From CAMAVH01 sp035714115 (GTDB taxonomy: Bacteria > Pseudomonadota > Alphaproteobacteria > SMXQ01): a stretch of DNA of 64,000 bases. Location of the stretch: assembly GCA_035714115.1 (NCBI GenBank), contig DASTMO010000074.1, forward strand, positions 1 to 64,000, written 5' to 3'. Shown in pieces: positions 1 through 9,104 of the stretch. Each line of letters starts with the position of its first letter. Position 1 is the first letter of the stretch. The translations under genes and the position numbers were made by a program. A model generated the notes under the pieces. That model had not been told where the DNA came from, did not search any database, and worked only from the letters and a program-made list of their open reading frames with translations.

Positions 1-227
1 CGGTTGGCACCGGCCAAAATCGCCAGCACCAGGCAATTGACCATGAAGAGGCCCGCGATGATGCCGGTGGCGCGCGTCAGCAGATTGGCCTGCGCGCGGC
101 CCGTCATCATGCCGCCGCCTTGACCGCCGCCGATGCCCAACGCGCCGCCTTCGCTGCGCTGCAAAAGGACGGTGATGACCAGGGCCAGGGCCAGGAAGAT
201 GTGAATGACCAGGAGGAGTGTCGTCAT
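1..227 (-). CDS. secG: Protein translocase subunit SecG (3' part only)
   Basis: SecG is the small accessory membrane subunit of the SecYEG translocon that exports unfolded proteins across the inner membrane. The visible 75 residues begin MTTLLLVIHIFLALALV, which is the first transmembrane helix. A conserved LLQRSEGG segment and a glycine-rich cytoplasmic loop (GIGGGQGGGMM) follow, and then a second hydrophobic helix near the window edge. The gene runs off the left end, so its C-terminus is unseen. It lies 81 bp downstream of tpiA on the same strand, the usual tpiA-secG arrangement in alphaproteobacteria, and is probably cotranscribed with it. Start chosen at the ATG whose complement is at 225-227. 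Confidence 0.9.
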   Translation of the reverse strand, partial: MTTLLLVIHIFLALALVITVLLQRSEGGALGIGGGQGGGMMTGRAQANLLTRATGIIAGLFMVNCLVLAILAGAN

Positions 228-308
228 GGGCGCTTTCTCTACTCGCTTTCGCCGCGCTCCGCTAGGGGCAACTCGGCAGTTATCAACAGGCTGCGCGCCG
301 TCCTCGGC

Positions 309-1064
309 TTACGGGCAAGCGCGGGCAATAGCGGCGAAGTCCGCGGCATTGAGGCTGGCCCCGCCGACCAGGGCGCCGTCGACATCGGCGAGCCGCAGGA
401 TCTCGGCGGCGTTCGACGGCTTGACCGAGCCGCCGTAGAGCAGACGGATGCCGGCCGCCTCGCCCGTGCGCTTGGCCAGTTCGGCCCGGATATGGGCATG
501 GGCGGCGGCGATTTCATCGTTGGTCGGCGTGCGGCCGGTGCCGATGGCCCAGACCGGCTCATAGGCCACCACAGTGTCAGCCGCTTTCGCGCCCTGGGGA
601 ACCGAGCCGGCGATCTGACGCGCCAGCACGGCCAGCGTCTCGCCCGCGACATACTGCGCTTCAGTCTCGCCGATGCAGATGATGGCGGACAAGCCCGCGG
701 CCTGCGCCGCGACGGCCTTGGCCTGCACCTGCGCGTCGGTCTCGCCGTGATCGGTGCGGCGCTCCGAATGGCCGACGATCACATAGGTCGCGCCGGCGTC
801 GCGCAGCATGGCGGCAGAGACGTCGCCGGTGTGAGCGCCCGAGGTCTTGGCGTGGCAATCCTGGCCGCCGGTGGCGAGCGCGCTGCCGAGCGTCACGACG
901 GCCGCCACATGCACGAAGGTCGCCGGCGGGCAGACGAGCAATTCGCAGCCGACCGCGCCGGGCTTGGCGACGTCCTGGATCAATTCGCCCAGCAATTTGG
1001 CGCCATCGGCCTTCAGGCCGTTCATCTTCCAATTGCCGGCGATCAACGGGCGGCGGGCGGCCAT
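309..1064 (-). CDS. tpiA: Triosephosphate isomerase
   Basis: Interconverts dihydroxyacetone phosphate and glyceraldehyde 3-phosphate in glycolysis and gluconeogenesis; cytosolic TIM barrel. The 251-residue protein has the family's normal length. Substrate-binding N11 and K13 lie in NWKMN, the catalytic His99 in GHSERR, and the catalytic base Glu169 in AYEPVWAIGTG, which is followed by the mobile loop 6. The phosphate-binding GGSVKP is at 211-216. It is divergent from the foldase gene that starts at 1297 and lies upstream of secG on the same strand. Nothing is missing or odd. Confidence 0.98.
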   Translation of the reverse strand: MAARRPLIAGNWKMNGLKADGAKLLGELIQDVAKPGAVGCELLVCPPATFVHVAAVVTLGSALATGGQDCHAKTSGAHTGDVSAAMLRDAGATYVIVGHSERRTDHGETDAQVQAKAVAAQAAGLSAIICIGETEAQYVAGETLAVLARQIAGSVPQGAKAADTVVAYEPVWAIGTGRTPTNDEIAAAHAHIRAELAKRTGEAAGIRLLYGGSVKPSNAAEILRLADVDGALVGGASLNAADFAAIARACP

Positions 1065-1296
1065 GGGCTTGTTCCCCTTATCTTAATTGCTGCGGTCCGG
1101 GCCGCTTCCTAACATGCAGGGGTGCGCCCTGCCAACCGCATGACCGCGTCTTTTGCGAGCCATTTCCGTGTTGCAGCGCCATGGGTGCGCTTCTATCATG
1201 CGCCGCGCCGCGCAAGTGCCTGTTTCTCTAGCCTCTTTCGCAGGAATCGGGGCGCGCCGCTTTCCTTCACGCCGCACCTCAACAGGCCTCACGTCG

Positions 1297-3171
1297 ATGC
1301 TTCAGTCTATGCGCCAGCACGCCACCTCCTGGGTGGTGAAGATTCTGTTCGGGCTCCTGATCCTGAGCTTCGGCCTGTGGGGCATCAACGACATCTTCCT
1401 CGGCGAGCGCGACCCCACGGTCGCCAAGGTCGCCGGCAGCAAGATCCCGCTGTCGCAGCTGACCGACGCCGTGAAGCAAGAGGTCGAGCGCTATCAGCCG
1501 ATTTTCGGCGGCACTTTGGATTCGCAGCAGGCCAAGCAGCTCGGCCTCGTCGATCAGGCGCTCGAACGGCTGATCGACCGCGCCGTCTTCACCAAGGCGG
1601 CCGGCGACATGGGCCTCGCCGTCGGCGATCAGATGGTGCTGCGCCATATCCAGAGCGAGCCGGCGTTCCGCAACGCTCTCGGCCAGTTCGACCGCGCCCA
1701 TTTCCAGCAGGTGCTGATGGCCAACAACCTGACGGAAGACCGCTACGTCGCCCTGCTGCGCCGCGACCTGGCGACCCGTCAGCTTGCCGGCGTCGTCGGC
1801 ATCGACGCGCCGGTGCCGGGCATGCTGGTCGAATCGCTGCACAAATATCGCGAAGAGACTCGCGTCGCCGACAACGTGCTGGTGCCGGCGAACCAGTCGG
1901 TGACCCCGCCGCCGCCCGACGAAACGACGCTGGCCGCCTATTACAAGGCCAACGCCGACCGTTTCATGGCGCCGGAATATCGCACGCTCAGCTACGCCGC
2001 GATCGACCCCGCCGCCCTAGCCGAGGAGATCGCCGTCGACGACGCGCGCCTGCGCAGCGAATATGACGCCCGCATCAACGACTTCACCACGCGCGAACGC
2101 CGCAATGTCGATCAGGTCGTGCTGCGCGACGAGGCCGAGGCGAAGAAGATCGCCGACGCGATGAACCAGGGCCGCACGCTCGAAGCCGCGGTCAAGGCCG
2201 CCGGCTCGACCGCCCAGATCATCAAGCTCGGCTGGGTCGAACGCGCCGACCTGCTCGGCGAGATCGCCGGCCCCGTCTTCGCGCTCAAGGCCGGCCAGCA
2301 CAGCGCGCCGCTCAAGAGCCCGCTGGGCTTCCACATCGTCGCCGTCAGCGCCGCCGAAGACGGCCGCGTGCAGGCATTCGAAACAGTGCGCGATCAGCTG
2401 CGCAAGGATATGGCCGGCCGCGAAGCCGCCGACGCCTCGCATAGCCTGTCGATCAAGCTTGAAGACGCCCTCGCCGGCGGCGCGAGCCTTGAAGAAGCCG
2501 CCAATCAGATCGGCGTGAAGATCGCCAAGGTGCCCGCCGTCGATTCCAACGGCCTGACTGAAGCCGGCCGCGCCGCGCCGACGCTGCCCTCCGATCCGAT
2601 CTTCATCCGCACCGCCTTCTCCACCCCGGAAAATCAGGAATCCTCGCTGCTCGAGCTCGCCAACGGCGTCTATGCCGTGCTGCATGTCGACAGCGTGCGC
2701 CCCGCTGCCGCCAAGCCGATCGAGCAGGTGAAGAACGACGTGGTCGGCCTGTGGCAGGACGAGCAGCGCCGCGCCGGCGCCGAAAAGCGTGCCCAGGCCT
2801 TGCTCGACAAGGTCAAGGGCGGCCAGACGCTCGCCGCCGCCGCCCAGGCCGACAAACTCGCGGTCAAGACCACGCCCGCCTTCAGCCGCGCCACTCACGA
2901 GTCCGAAGCCGGCCTGCCCGAAGCGCTCAAAGCCGATGTCTTCGCGCTCAACGTCGGCGAAGCGACGATGGGCGAAGCGCGCGACGGCTATGTCGTCGCC
3001 GTGCTGAAGGAAGTGCGCGCCGCGCCGGCCCTCGCCGCCGAAGCCCGCACCCGCCTCGACGAGCAGCTGTCGCAGTCGATCGCCGGCGACTTGCTGGATC
3101 AATTCGCCGGCGCGCTGCGCCAGCGCTACGATGTCGTGATCGAGCGCAGCGTCATCGATCAGCGGTTCTAA
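1297..3171 (+). CDS. PpiD-like periplasmic peptidyl-prolyl isomerase (SurA_N / rotamase family)
   Basis: Membrane-anchored periplasmic folding factor of the PpiD family. The 624-residue protein has a short cytoplasmic start (MLQSMRQHATSW), one transmembrane helix (residues about 13-30), an N-terminal SurA/PpiD chaperone-like region, and one parvulin-type domain around residues 270-360 containing the typical LKSPLGFHIV strand. An upstream in-frame ATG at 1153 would add 48 residues, but they are arginine-rich, not hydrophobic and unlike the family. The ATG at 1297 puts the membrane anchor directly at the N-terminus, as in PpiD. The stop codon is 1 nt before the trpE start, so the two genes are almost certainly cotranscribed. 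The symbol ppiD fits by architecture but is not certain. Confidence 0.9.
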   Translation: MLQSMRQHATSWVVKILFGLLILSFGLWGINDIFLGERDPTVAKVAGSKIPLSQLTDAVKQEVERYQPIFGGTLDSQQAKQLGLVDQALERLIDRAVFTKAAGDMGLAVGDQMVLRHIQSEPAFRNALGQFDRAHFQQVLMANNLTEDRYVALLRRDLATRQLAGVVGIDAPVPGMLVESLHKYREETRVADNVLVPANQSVTPPPPDETTLAAYYKANADRFMAPEYRTLSYAAIDPAALAEEIAVDDARLRSEYDARINDFTTRERRNVDQVVLRDEAEAKKIADAMNQGRTLEAAVKAAGSTAQIIKLGWVERADLLGEIAGPVFALKAGQHSAPLKSPLGFHIVAVSAAEDGRVQAFETVRDQLRKDMAGREAADASHSLSIKLEDALAGGASLEEAANQIGVKIAKVPAVDSNGLTEAGRAAPTLPSDPIFIRTAFSTPENQESSLLELANGVYAVLHVDSVRPAAAKPIEQVKNDVVGLWQDEQRRAGAEKRAQALLDKVKGGQTLAAAAQADKLAVKTTPAFSRATHESEAGLPEALKADVFALNVGEATMGEARDGYVVAVLKEVRAAPALAAEARTRLDEQLSQSIAGDLLDQFAGALRQRYDVVIERSVIDQRF

Positions 3172-3172
3172 G

Positions 3173-4714
3173 ATGAAGACGCTGCCGGAGTTCGCGTCCT
3201 TCGCCGAGGCCTACCGCGCCGGCACGGCGCAGATCGTGTGGACGCGCCTGGTCGCCGACCTGGAGACGCCGGTCTCGGCCCTGCTCAAGCTCGCCGAAGC
3301 GCAGCCCAACAGCTTCCTCTTCGAATCGGTCGAAGGCGGCGCGCGGCGCGCGCGCTATTCCTTTCTCGGCTTCAAGCCCGACCTGATCTGGCGCTCCTCG
3401 GGCGCCAAGTCGGAGATCAACCGCGACGCCCTCGCCGACCTCGACAGCTTCAGCCCTTGCGACGGCGCGCCGCTCGATGCCTTGCGCGCGCTGATCAAGG
3501 AATCGCGCATCGACACGCCGGCCGACCTGCCGCCGATGGCGGCCGGTCTGTTCGGCTATATGGGCTACGACATGGTGCGCCAGGTCGAGAAGCTGCCCGA
3601 CAGCAATCCCGACGAGCTGCAGATTCCCGAAAGCGTTTTCCTGCGCCCGACCGTGGTGGCGATCTTCGACCACCTCGAAGACACCGTCTCCCTGGTCACG
3701 CCGGTCTGGCCCGACCTGACCGACAAGAACGTCACCCAGAAGGAAGCCGACGCCGCCTATGCCGCCGCTCAATGGCGGCTGACCGAGGCGCTTTCGGCCT
3801 TCGAGGGGCCGCTGCCCTATCGCCATGAAGTCGCTGAAGGCGAGCATCCCGCGCCGGTGCCGAGCTCGAACACGACGCTGGCGGAATACGAGGCCATCGT
3901 CGAGAAGGCCAAGGAATATATCCGCGCCGGCGACATCTTCCAGGTGGTGCCGTCGCAGCGCTTCTCGGTGCCGTTCCAACTGCCGCCGTTCGCGCTCTAC
4001 CGCTCGCTGCGCCGACTGAACCCCTCGCCGTTCCTGTTCTTCATGAACTTCGGCGGCTATGCCATCGTCGGTTCGAGCCCGGAAATCCTGGTGCGGCTGC
4101 GCGACGGCAAGGTGACGATCCGCCCGATCGCCGGCACGCGCCCGCGCGGCAAGACGCCCGCCGAAGATCAGGCGCTGGCCGAAGAGCTGCTCGCCGATCC
4201 CAAGGAGCTGGCCGAACATCTCATGCTGCTCGATCTCGGGCGCAACGATGTCGGCCGCGTCGCCAAGATCGGCACCGTGCGCGTCACCGAGCAGATGGTG
4301 ATCGAGCGCTACTCGCACGTGATGCACATCGTCTCCAACGTCGAAGGCGAGATCGATCCCAAGCATGACGCCATCGACGCGCTGATGGCCGGCTTTCCCG
4401 CCGGCACCGTCTCGGGCGCGCCCAAAGTGCGCGCCATGGAGATCATCGACGAGCTGGAGAAGACCCGGCGCGGCATCTATGCCGGCTCGATCGGCTATTT
4501 TGCCGCCAACGGCGCCATGGACAGCTGCATCGCGCTCCGCACCGGCCTGGTGAAGGACCGCACCCTTTATGTGCAGGCGGGCGGCGGCGTCGTCGCCGAC
4601 AGCAACCCGCGCGCCGAATATGAAGAGACGCAGAACAAGGCCCGCGCCCTGGTGCGCGCCGCCGAAGAGGCCGTGCTGTTCGCCGCCAGCCGCCGCGGGC
4701 GCAATACGCCTTAA
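3173..4714 (+). CDS. trpE: Anthranilate synthase component I
   Basis: Chorismate-using subunit that, with glutamine-derived ammonia from TrpG, makes anthranilate, the first step of tryptophan synthesis. The 513 residues show the N-terminal TrpE domain followed by the chorismate-binding domain, with the family signatures IAGTRPRGKT, LLDLGRNDVGRV, FPAGTVSGAPKVRAME and GGGVVADSNPRAEYEE. The TrpG partner is encoded 11.8 kb downstream with trpD and trpC, so the pathway genes are split. Translation begins 1 nt after the upstream foldase stop, so expression probably depends on that upstream promoter. No leader peptide or attenuator can fit in the 1-nt junction. Confidence 0.98.
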   Translation: MKTLPEFASFAEAYRAGTAQIVWTRLVADLETPVSALLKLAEAQPNSFLFESVEGGARRARYSFLGFKPDLIWRSSGAKSEINRDALADLDSFSPCDGAPLDALRALIKESRIDTPADLPPMAAGLFGYMGYDMVRQVEKLPDSNPDELQIPESVFLRPTVVAIFDHLEDTVSLVTPVWPDLTDKNVTQKEADAAYAAAQWRLTEALSAFEGPLPYRHEVAEGEHPAPVPSSNTTLAEYEAIVEKAKEYIRAGDIFQVVPSQRFSVPFQLPPFALYRSLRRLNPSPFLFFMNFGGYAIVGSSPEILVRLRDGKVTIRPIAGTRPRGKTPAEDQALAEELLADPKELAEHLMLLDLGRNDVGRVAKIGTVRVTEQMVIERYSHVMHIVSNVEGEIDPKHDAIDALMAGFPAGTVSGAPKVRAMEIIDELEKTRRGIYAGSIGYFAANGAMDSCIALRTGLVKDRTLYVQAGGGVVADSNPRAEYEETQNKARALVRAAEEAVLFAASRRGRNTP

Positions 4715-4865
4715 GGCACTAGGCAGAAATATCCTATTGTTTTGAAAGATATTTTCGCCGCAATCCGGTTGTGGCGGGCGCGATTAAACAATTATTAATC
4801 CTATAAGTCCTTAATTCTCCTCACGGATGCGACTCGGAGACCGAGCGCATGGGAGGGATCAGGAC

Positions 4866-6137
4866 TTGAACAGCAAGCGTTACAGCCAAGCGTTCGCCTT
4901 GGTCGCCTTGTCGTCGCTCGCCGCGACGCAAGCGCAGGCCGGCGCGTTTCTCATGCAAGAGCAGAGCGCCAAAGCGAGCGGCCGCGCCTTCGCCGGCGAA
5001 GCGGCCATCGCCGAAGACGCCAGCACCATCTTCTATAATCCGGCCGGCATGACCGAACTGAAAAGTTCGCAGGTCATCGGCGGCGGCTACATGATCAAGC
5101 CGCAAGCCAAGGTCAGCGATCGCGGCTCGACGGTCGGCGGCACCGCCGTCGGCGGGCGCGGCGGCGATCAGGCGTTCGACGCGCAGCCGCTCGGCCATTT
5201 CTACGCCGCCACGCCGGCGAGCGAAGACATGTGGGTCGGCGTCGCCGTCACCGTGCCTTACGGTCTGGCGAACAAATACAAGCCCGACTACTACGGCCGC
5301 TACGACGCCATCGAAAGCCGCATCGTCAGCATCGATGTCGCGCCGAGCGTCGCCTACAAGCTCGATCAGCGCCTCTCCATCGGCGGCGGCATCGACTTCC
5401 AGTATATGGAAGCCAAGCTCGTCAGCGCCATTCCCAACCCCGGCGATCTCGGCAATCCGGCCTCCGACGGCAAGCTGACCATCGACGGCGAAGGCTTCTC
5501 GGTCGGCTATAACCTCGGCGTCCTGTGGAAAGCCACCGACGCGCTCAACATCGGCCTCAGTTATCGCGCCGCGATGGATCAGGATCTCGGCGGCGGCTCG
5601 GTTCAGACCGTGCTCGGCACGACGACCAATCGCGACGTCAGCACCACCATCGCGCTGCCCGACATTGTCGGCCTCGGCGCGGCCTACAAGCTCGACGGCG
5701 CGACCACCCTGCTCGCCCAGGCCAACTATTACAACTGGAGCCGCTTCGACAAGCTCGAGTTCAACTTCTCCGACGGCAGCACGGCGACTTTGACGCAGAA
5801 GTACCGCGACACTTACGGCATCTCGGTCGGCGCGCAGCACAAGCTGACCGCTTCCTGGACGCTGCGCGGCGGCGTCGAATACGACCAGACGCCGACGCGC
5901 GACGCCTATCGCTCGAACTCCATCCCCGATGCCGACCGCCTCTGGCTCGGCCTCGGCGCCAGCTACGCGCTCAGCGAAACGGTGTCCTTCGACCTCTCCT
6001 ACGCGCACATGTTCGCCAACGAGGCGCCGATCAACCGCACCAACAACTTCTCCGCGCTTGGCGTCACCGCCGTGACGACCGGCACGACCGAGACGAGCTC
6101 CGACGTGGTCGGTCTCAGTCTCCAGGTGGCCTTTTGA
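4866..6137 (+). CDS. FadL/OmpP1/TodX-family outer membrane channel
   Basis: Outer-membrane beta-barrel of the FadL family, which lets long-chain fatty acids or other hydrophobic molecules diffuse across the outer membrane. A TTG start at 4866 is chosen because a strong GGGAGGG ribosome-binding site lies about 8 nt upstream and the signal peptide then begins correctly (NSKRYSQAFALVALSSLA, cleavage after AQA). The in-frame ATG at 4827 would place charged residues before it. The mature protein starts GAFLMQEQSAKASGRAFAG, with ASTIFYNPAGM shortly after, both hallmarks of the family's N-terminal hatch. It ends in an aromatic residue (QVAF) as expected for BamA-dependent barrels. The preceding 4715-4865 gap is AT-rich and probably carries its promoter. 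Confidence 0.9.
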   Translation: MNSKRYSQAFALVALSSLAATQAQAGAFLMQEQSAKASGRAFAGEAAIAEDASTIFYNPAGMTELKSSQVIGGGYMIKPQAKVSDRGSTVGGTAVGGRGGDQAFDAQPLGHFYAATPASEDMWVGVAVTVPYGLANKYKPDYYGRYDAIESRIVSIDVAPSVAYKLDQRLSIGGGIDFQYMEAKLVSAIPNPGDLGNPASDGKLTIDGEGFSVGYNLGVLWKATDALNIGLSYRAAMDQDLGGGSVQTVLGTTTNRDVSTTIALPDIVGLGAAYKLDGATTLLAQANYYNWSRFDKLEFNFSDGSTATLTQKYRDTYGISVGAQHKLTASWTLRGGVEYDQTPTRDAYRSNSIPDADRLWLGLGASYALSETVSFDLSYAHMFANEAPINRTNNFSALGVTAVTTGTTETSSDVVGLSLQVAF

Positions 6138-6190
6138 GCGGCGATTTCGCATCGCGTCTCGGCCGCTATCTCGGCGGCGAGGGTACAACT

Positions 6191-7585
6191 GTGCCCGGTT
6201 ACAGCCTGAACACGCTCAGCCTCAGCTTCGACGATCCCGATATCGAGCGGCGCTTCACCGCGGAGCATCTGCACCGCGCGTTGCCCACCATCCGCATCTT
6301 CCTGCTCGCCGCCAATGCGCTTTACGCGCTGTTCGGCATTCTCGACCATTACATCCTGCCGGAAACGCACGGCATCATGTGGCTGATCCGCTATGCCGGC
6401 GTCTGCCCCCTGCTGCTGCTGTCTCTCGCGCTGACCTATCACCCGTCCTTCCCGCGCTTCGCCCAATTGGTGCTCGGCACCTCCAGCTTTGTCGCCGGCC
6501 TCGGCATCATCGCCATGACGGCCTTCGCCGAAGAGCCGGGCAACCGCCTCTACTACGCCGGCCTGATCATGGTCGTGATCTATTCGGCCAGCCTCATTCG
6601 GCTGCGCTGCGTCAATTCGACGATGATCTGCCTGCTGCTGTTCGGGCTCTATCAGGTCTCGGCGATCTGGCTCAACCCGATCCCGCCGGAATATCTGCTG
6701 AGCAACAACTTCTTCCTCGGCATGTCGGTCGCCGTGGGCGTGTTCTCCAGCTACGTGCAGGAGCTCTACATTCGCAAAGAGTTCATCAGCACCGAGATGC
6801 TCAAGCAGGAAAAGAGCCGCGTGCTCGATTTGCTGACCGAAGCGCAGGCCGCCAACAAGGCCAAGAGCGACTTCCTCGCCGTGATGAGCCATGAGCTGCG
6901 CACGCCGCTCAACGCGATCCTCGGCTTCTCGGAGATCATCAAGGTCCGCATGTTCGGGCCGATCGGCTCGGAGAAGTACTCGTCTTACGTCGAGGACATC
7001 CACAGCACCGCGCGCCATCTGCTGACCATCATCACCGATGTGCTCGATTTCTCGAAGGCCGAGGTCGGCAAGCTGTCGATCGCCGAAGAGAATATCGACA
7101 TCATCGACGTGCTGGATCAGTGCTTCCGCATCGTGCGCGACAAGGCGGCCCAGTCCGGCTTGCGCCTCTCCTTGCGCGACATCCCGCGCAACGTCGTGCT
7201 CAAGGCCGACAAGACCCTGGTCAAGCAGGTCTTCATCAACCTGCTCAGCAACGCTCTGAAATTCACGCCGCCGGGCGGCGAGATCACCGCGTCCATCGTC
7301 CAGACTCTCGACGGCGGCTGGTCAGTGCGCATCTCCGACACCGGCATCGGCATCGCCGAAGCCGACATTCCGCGCGTCATGGAGCCCTTCGTGCAGGTCG
7401 AAAGCGTCATGGTGCGCAAGCATGGCGGCACCGGACTCGGCCTGCCGCTGTCCAAAAAGATCATGCTGCTGCACGGCGGCAACCTGCAGATCATCAGCAC
7501 GCTCGGCGCCGGCACCACGGTCGTCGTCGATTTTCCGGTTGGCCGCGTCATCGCGATCGACGACAAGAAGGCCGGCGCGGCTTAA
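6191..7585 (+). CDS. Membrane-bound sensor histidine kinase
   Basis: Predicted inner-membrane histidine kinase of 464 residues. Six hydrophobic helices occupy roughly residues 20-190, with no large periplasmic loop. A coiled linker follows, then the HisKA domain with phospho-acceptor His234 in MSHELRTPLN. The HATPase domain shows an N box (NLLSNALKF), G1 box (DTGIGI) and G2 box (GGTGLGLPLSKK). There is no receiver domain and no response regulator gene nearby, so its partner is unknown. Two starts are possible: TTG at 6134 overlapping the fadL stop, or GTG at 6191 with a GAGGG ribosome-binding site. I chose the latter. Linkage to the fadL-type gene suggests, but does not prove, a lipid or hydrophobic signal. 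Confidence 0.88.
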   Translation: MPGYSLNTLSLSFDDPDIERRFTAEHLHRALPTIRIFLLAANALYALFGILDHYILPETHGIMWLIRYAGVCPLLLLSLALTYHPSFPRFAQLVLGTSSFVAGLGIIAMTAFAEEPGNRLYYAGLIMVVIYSASLIRLRCVNSTMICLLLFGLYQVSAIWLNPIPPEYLLSNNFFLGMSVAVGVFSSYVQELYIRKEFISTEMLKQEKSRVLDLLTEAQAANKAKSDFLAVMSHELRTPLNAILGFSEIIKVRMFGPIGSEKYSSYVEDIHSTARHLLTIITDVLDFSKAEVGKLSIAEENIDIIDVLDQCFRIVRDKAAQSGLRLSLRDIPRNVVLKADKTLVKQVFINLLSNALKFTPPGGEITASIVQTLDGGWSVRISDTGIGIAEADIPRVMEPFVQVESVMVRKHGGTGLGLPLSKKIMLLHGGNLQIISTLGAGTTVVVDFPVGRVIAIDDKKAGAA

Positions 7586-7611
7586 CGGCTCTTTCTCCGA
7601 GCGCAAAGAAA

Positions 7612-7638
7612 AACGGCGGACCTATTGGGCCCGCCGTT
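7612..7638. terminator. Bidirectional intrinsic terminator between convergent genes
   Basis: Arms AACGGCGG (7612-7619) and CCGCCGTT (7631-7638) form an 8-bp stem. An A-run lies on the left and a T-rich stretch on the right, so either strand could terminate here. It sits between the 3' ends of the histidine kinase and the PilZ-methyltransferase gene. Confidence 0.75.
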
Positions 7639-7658
7639 GTCGTTTCAGGAGGGCGTGC

Positions 7659-9104
7659 TCAGCCCTTCTTGACCATGCTCACCATGACGACGCGCTGCGT
7701 CGAATCGTAGAACGTCTCGAACGAGACGCCCGGCAGGCCGGACGCAAATGCCGCCATATCGTGGGCGTCGCGATAGAGGATGTTCCAGTCGGTGAGGAAT
7801 TCCATCGGCCACAGGTTGCTGCCGGCGCAACGGTGCATGTTGCCGACGATCAGGCGGCCGCCCGGCGCCAGGTTGGCGTAGAGCGTGTTGACCAACGACT
7901 TCACGCGCTTGGGAACCAAGTAGTCGATCAGACCGACCGTGTAGATCAAGTCCTGCGGCGGCAGCTTTTCGAACAGTTCGCCGCGCAGCAGCTGCACGAA
8001 CGAGGCGTTGAGGCAGCTCACCGTCGCCTTGCCGCCGTGGCGCACGACGGCCGGATAGGTCCGCTCGTAAGCCGAGGTCAGGGCTTCATGGTCCTGATCG
8101 ATCAGGCTGAAGTCGACGCGGCGCGGCAGGCTGGCGACGCCGAGATAATCCACCACTTCGCGCGCCGGGCCGCAGCCGAGGCTGGCGATGCGCGCCGGGC
8201 GGTTCTCCGCAGTGGCCGCCGGAGCCGTCAGCACGGACTGGGCTATGGCGACGCGCATGTCGGTCATGCGCGTGGCGATGCATTCGGCCACTTCGAGGCC
8301 GAGGCGGTGCGACAGCTTCTCGTAGAGGGTTTTGCCCTCGCGACGCCAGTCGTAGACCATGCTCATGATCTTGAAGTCGCCCGGATAGCCGAGCGGCTTG
8401 GCGTAGCTGCGGTTCCAGATCGCGCCGGCCATGAATTCCGGCGTCAGCACCAGCTCGGTGAAGCGCTTGGTGGCGCGCAGCTCGAGCGCCTGATCCATGA
8501 TCGGCTCGACCAGTGCGTTGGCGCGATGCCAATGCTCGCGCCAGCTCGGCAGGATGCGCTCTTCGCACGTGGCGAGGATCTCGGCCTCGTTCTCGGCGCT
8601 CAGCTTCTGCTGATCGAACTGGTCGAGGTTGGCGCGGAAGGTGCGCAGCAGGTGCAGCACGTCCGAGGCCATCATGCGGTATTCCGGCGAAACGCCAAGA
8701 TTGATGTTCTCGCTGGCGAAGGAATCGATGTCGGCGCGGATCAGGATTTCCTGATACTTCGTGACGATCTGCGAAATGTCGATGCAGTCGCGCAGGCGGA
8801 TGCCGACCTTAGTGCCGGTCTGCGTCTGCTCGGTGCGGGTGATCTCGCCCTTGCCCTCGAACAGCGGCACGCCGCGCAGGCCGAGCTGGACGGCGACCTG
8901 CATCCCCGGGTTGTAGACGTCGTTCTGCAGCGACTGAGCGGTGGCGCCCATGCCGTTCAAGCTGAGATCCTGCAGATTGTAGGGCGCCTCATCGAGCGTG
9001 AGGTCGGGCAGAGTTTTGCGGAACAGGTCGCGGACCTTATAACGCTCTGCGCGATAGAAAATCTGGCGGCCTTGCGCGCCGCTCAACTCTTCATACGTCT
9101 TCAT
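7659..9104 (-). CDS. PilZ-like domain fused to class I SAM-dependent methyltransferase
   Basis: 481-residue soluble protein. The first ~115 residues look like a PilZ domain: an arginine cluster at 18-25 (RAERYKVR) followed by D46-L-S-L-N-G51, matching the RxxxR and D/NxSxxG motifs that bind cyclic di-GMP. A helical middle section follows with a distinctive KPLGYPGDFK segment at 236-245. Then comes a Rossmann methyltransferase domain with motif I SLGCGPARE at 308-316. The ATG at 9104 is preceded by GGTGGGG and puts PilZ at the N-terminus; an in-frame ATG at 9218 lacks support. The middle and C-terminal parts recall PhcB-type fatty-acid methyl ester quorum-signal methyltransferases, but this is from memory only. 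Substrate unknown. Confidence 0.75.
   Translation of the reverse strand: MKTYEELSGAQGRQIFYRAERYKVRDLFRKTLPDLTLDEAPYNLQDLSLNGMGATAQSLQNDVYNPGMQVAVQLGLRGVPLFEGKGEITRTEQTQTGTKVGIRLRDCIDISQIVTKYQEILIRADIDSFASENINLGVSPEYRMMASDVLHLLRTFRANLDQFDQQKLSAENEAEILATCEERILPSWREHWHRANALVEPIMDQALELRATKRFTELVLTPEFMAGAIWNRSYAKPLGYPGDFKIMSMVYDWRREGKTLYEKLSHRLGLEVAECIATRMTDMRVAIAQSVLTAPAATAENRPARIASLGCGPAREVVDYLGVASLPRRVDFSLIDQDHEALTSAYERTYPAVVRHGGKATVSCLNASFVQLLRGELFEKLPPQDLIYTVGLIDYLVPKRVKSLVNTLYANLAPGGRLIVGNMHRCAGSNLWPMEFLTDWNILYRDAHDMAAFASGLPGVSFETFYDSTQRVVMVSMVKKG

Noticed and set aside
120..1112. Plus-strand frame of 330 codons opposite secG and tpiA
   Set aside because: Shadow of conserved genes with a compositionally skewed translation.
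4728..4754. AT-rich inverted repeat AAATATC/GATATTT after trpE
   Set aside because: Too AT-rich and wide-looped to be a convincing terminator; it could equally be promoter sequence for the fadL-type gene.
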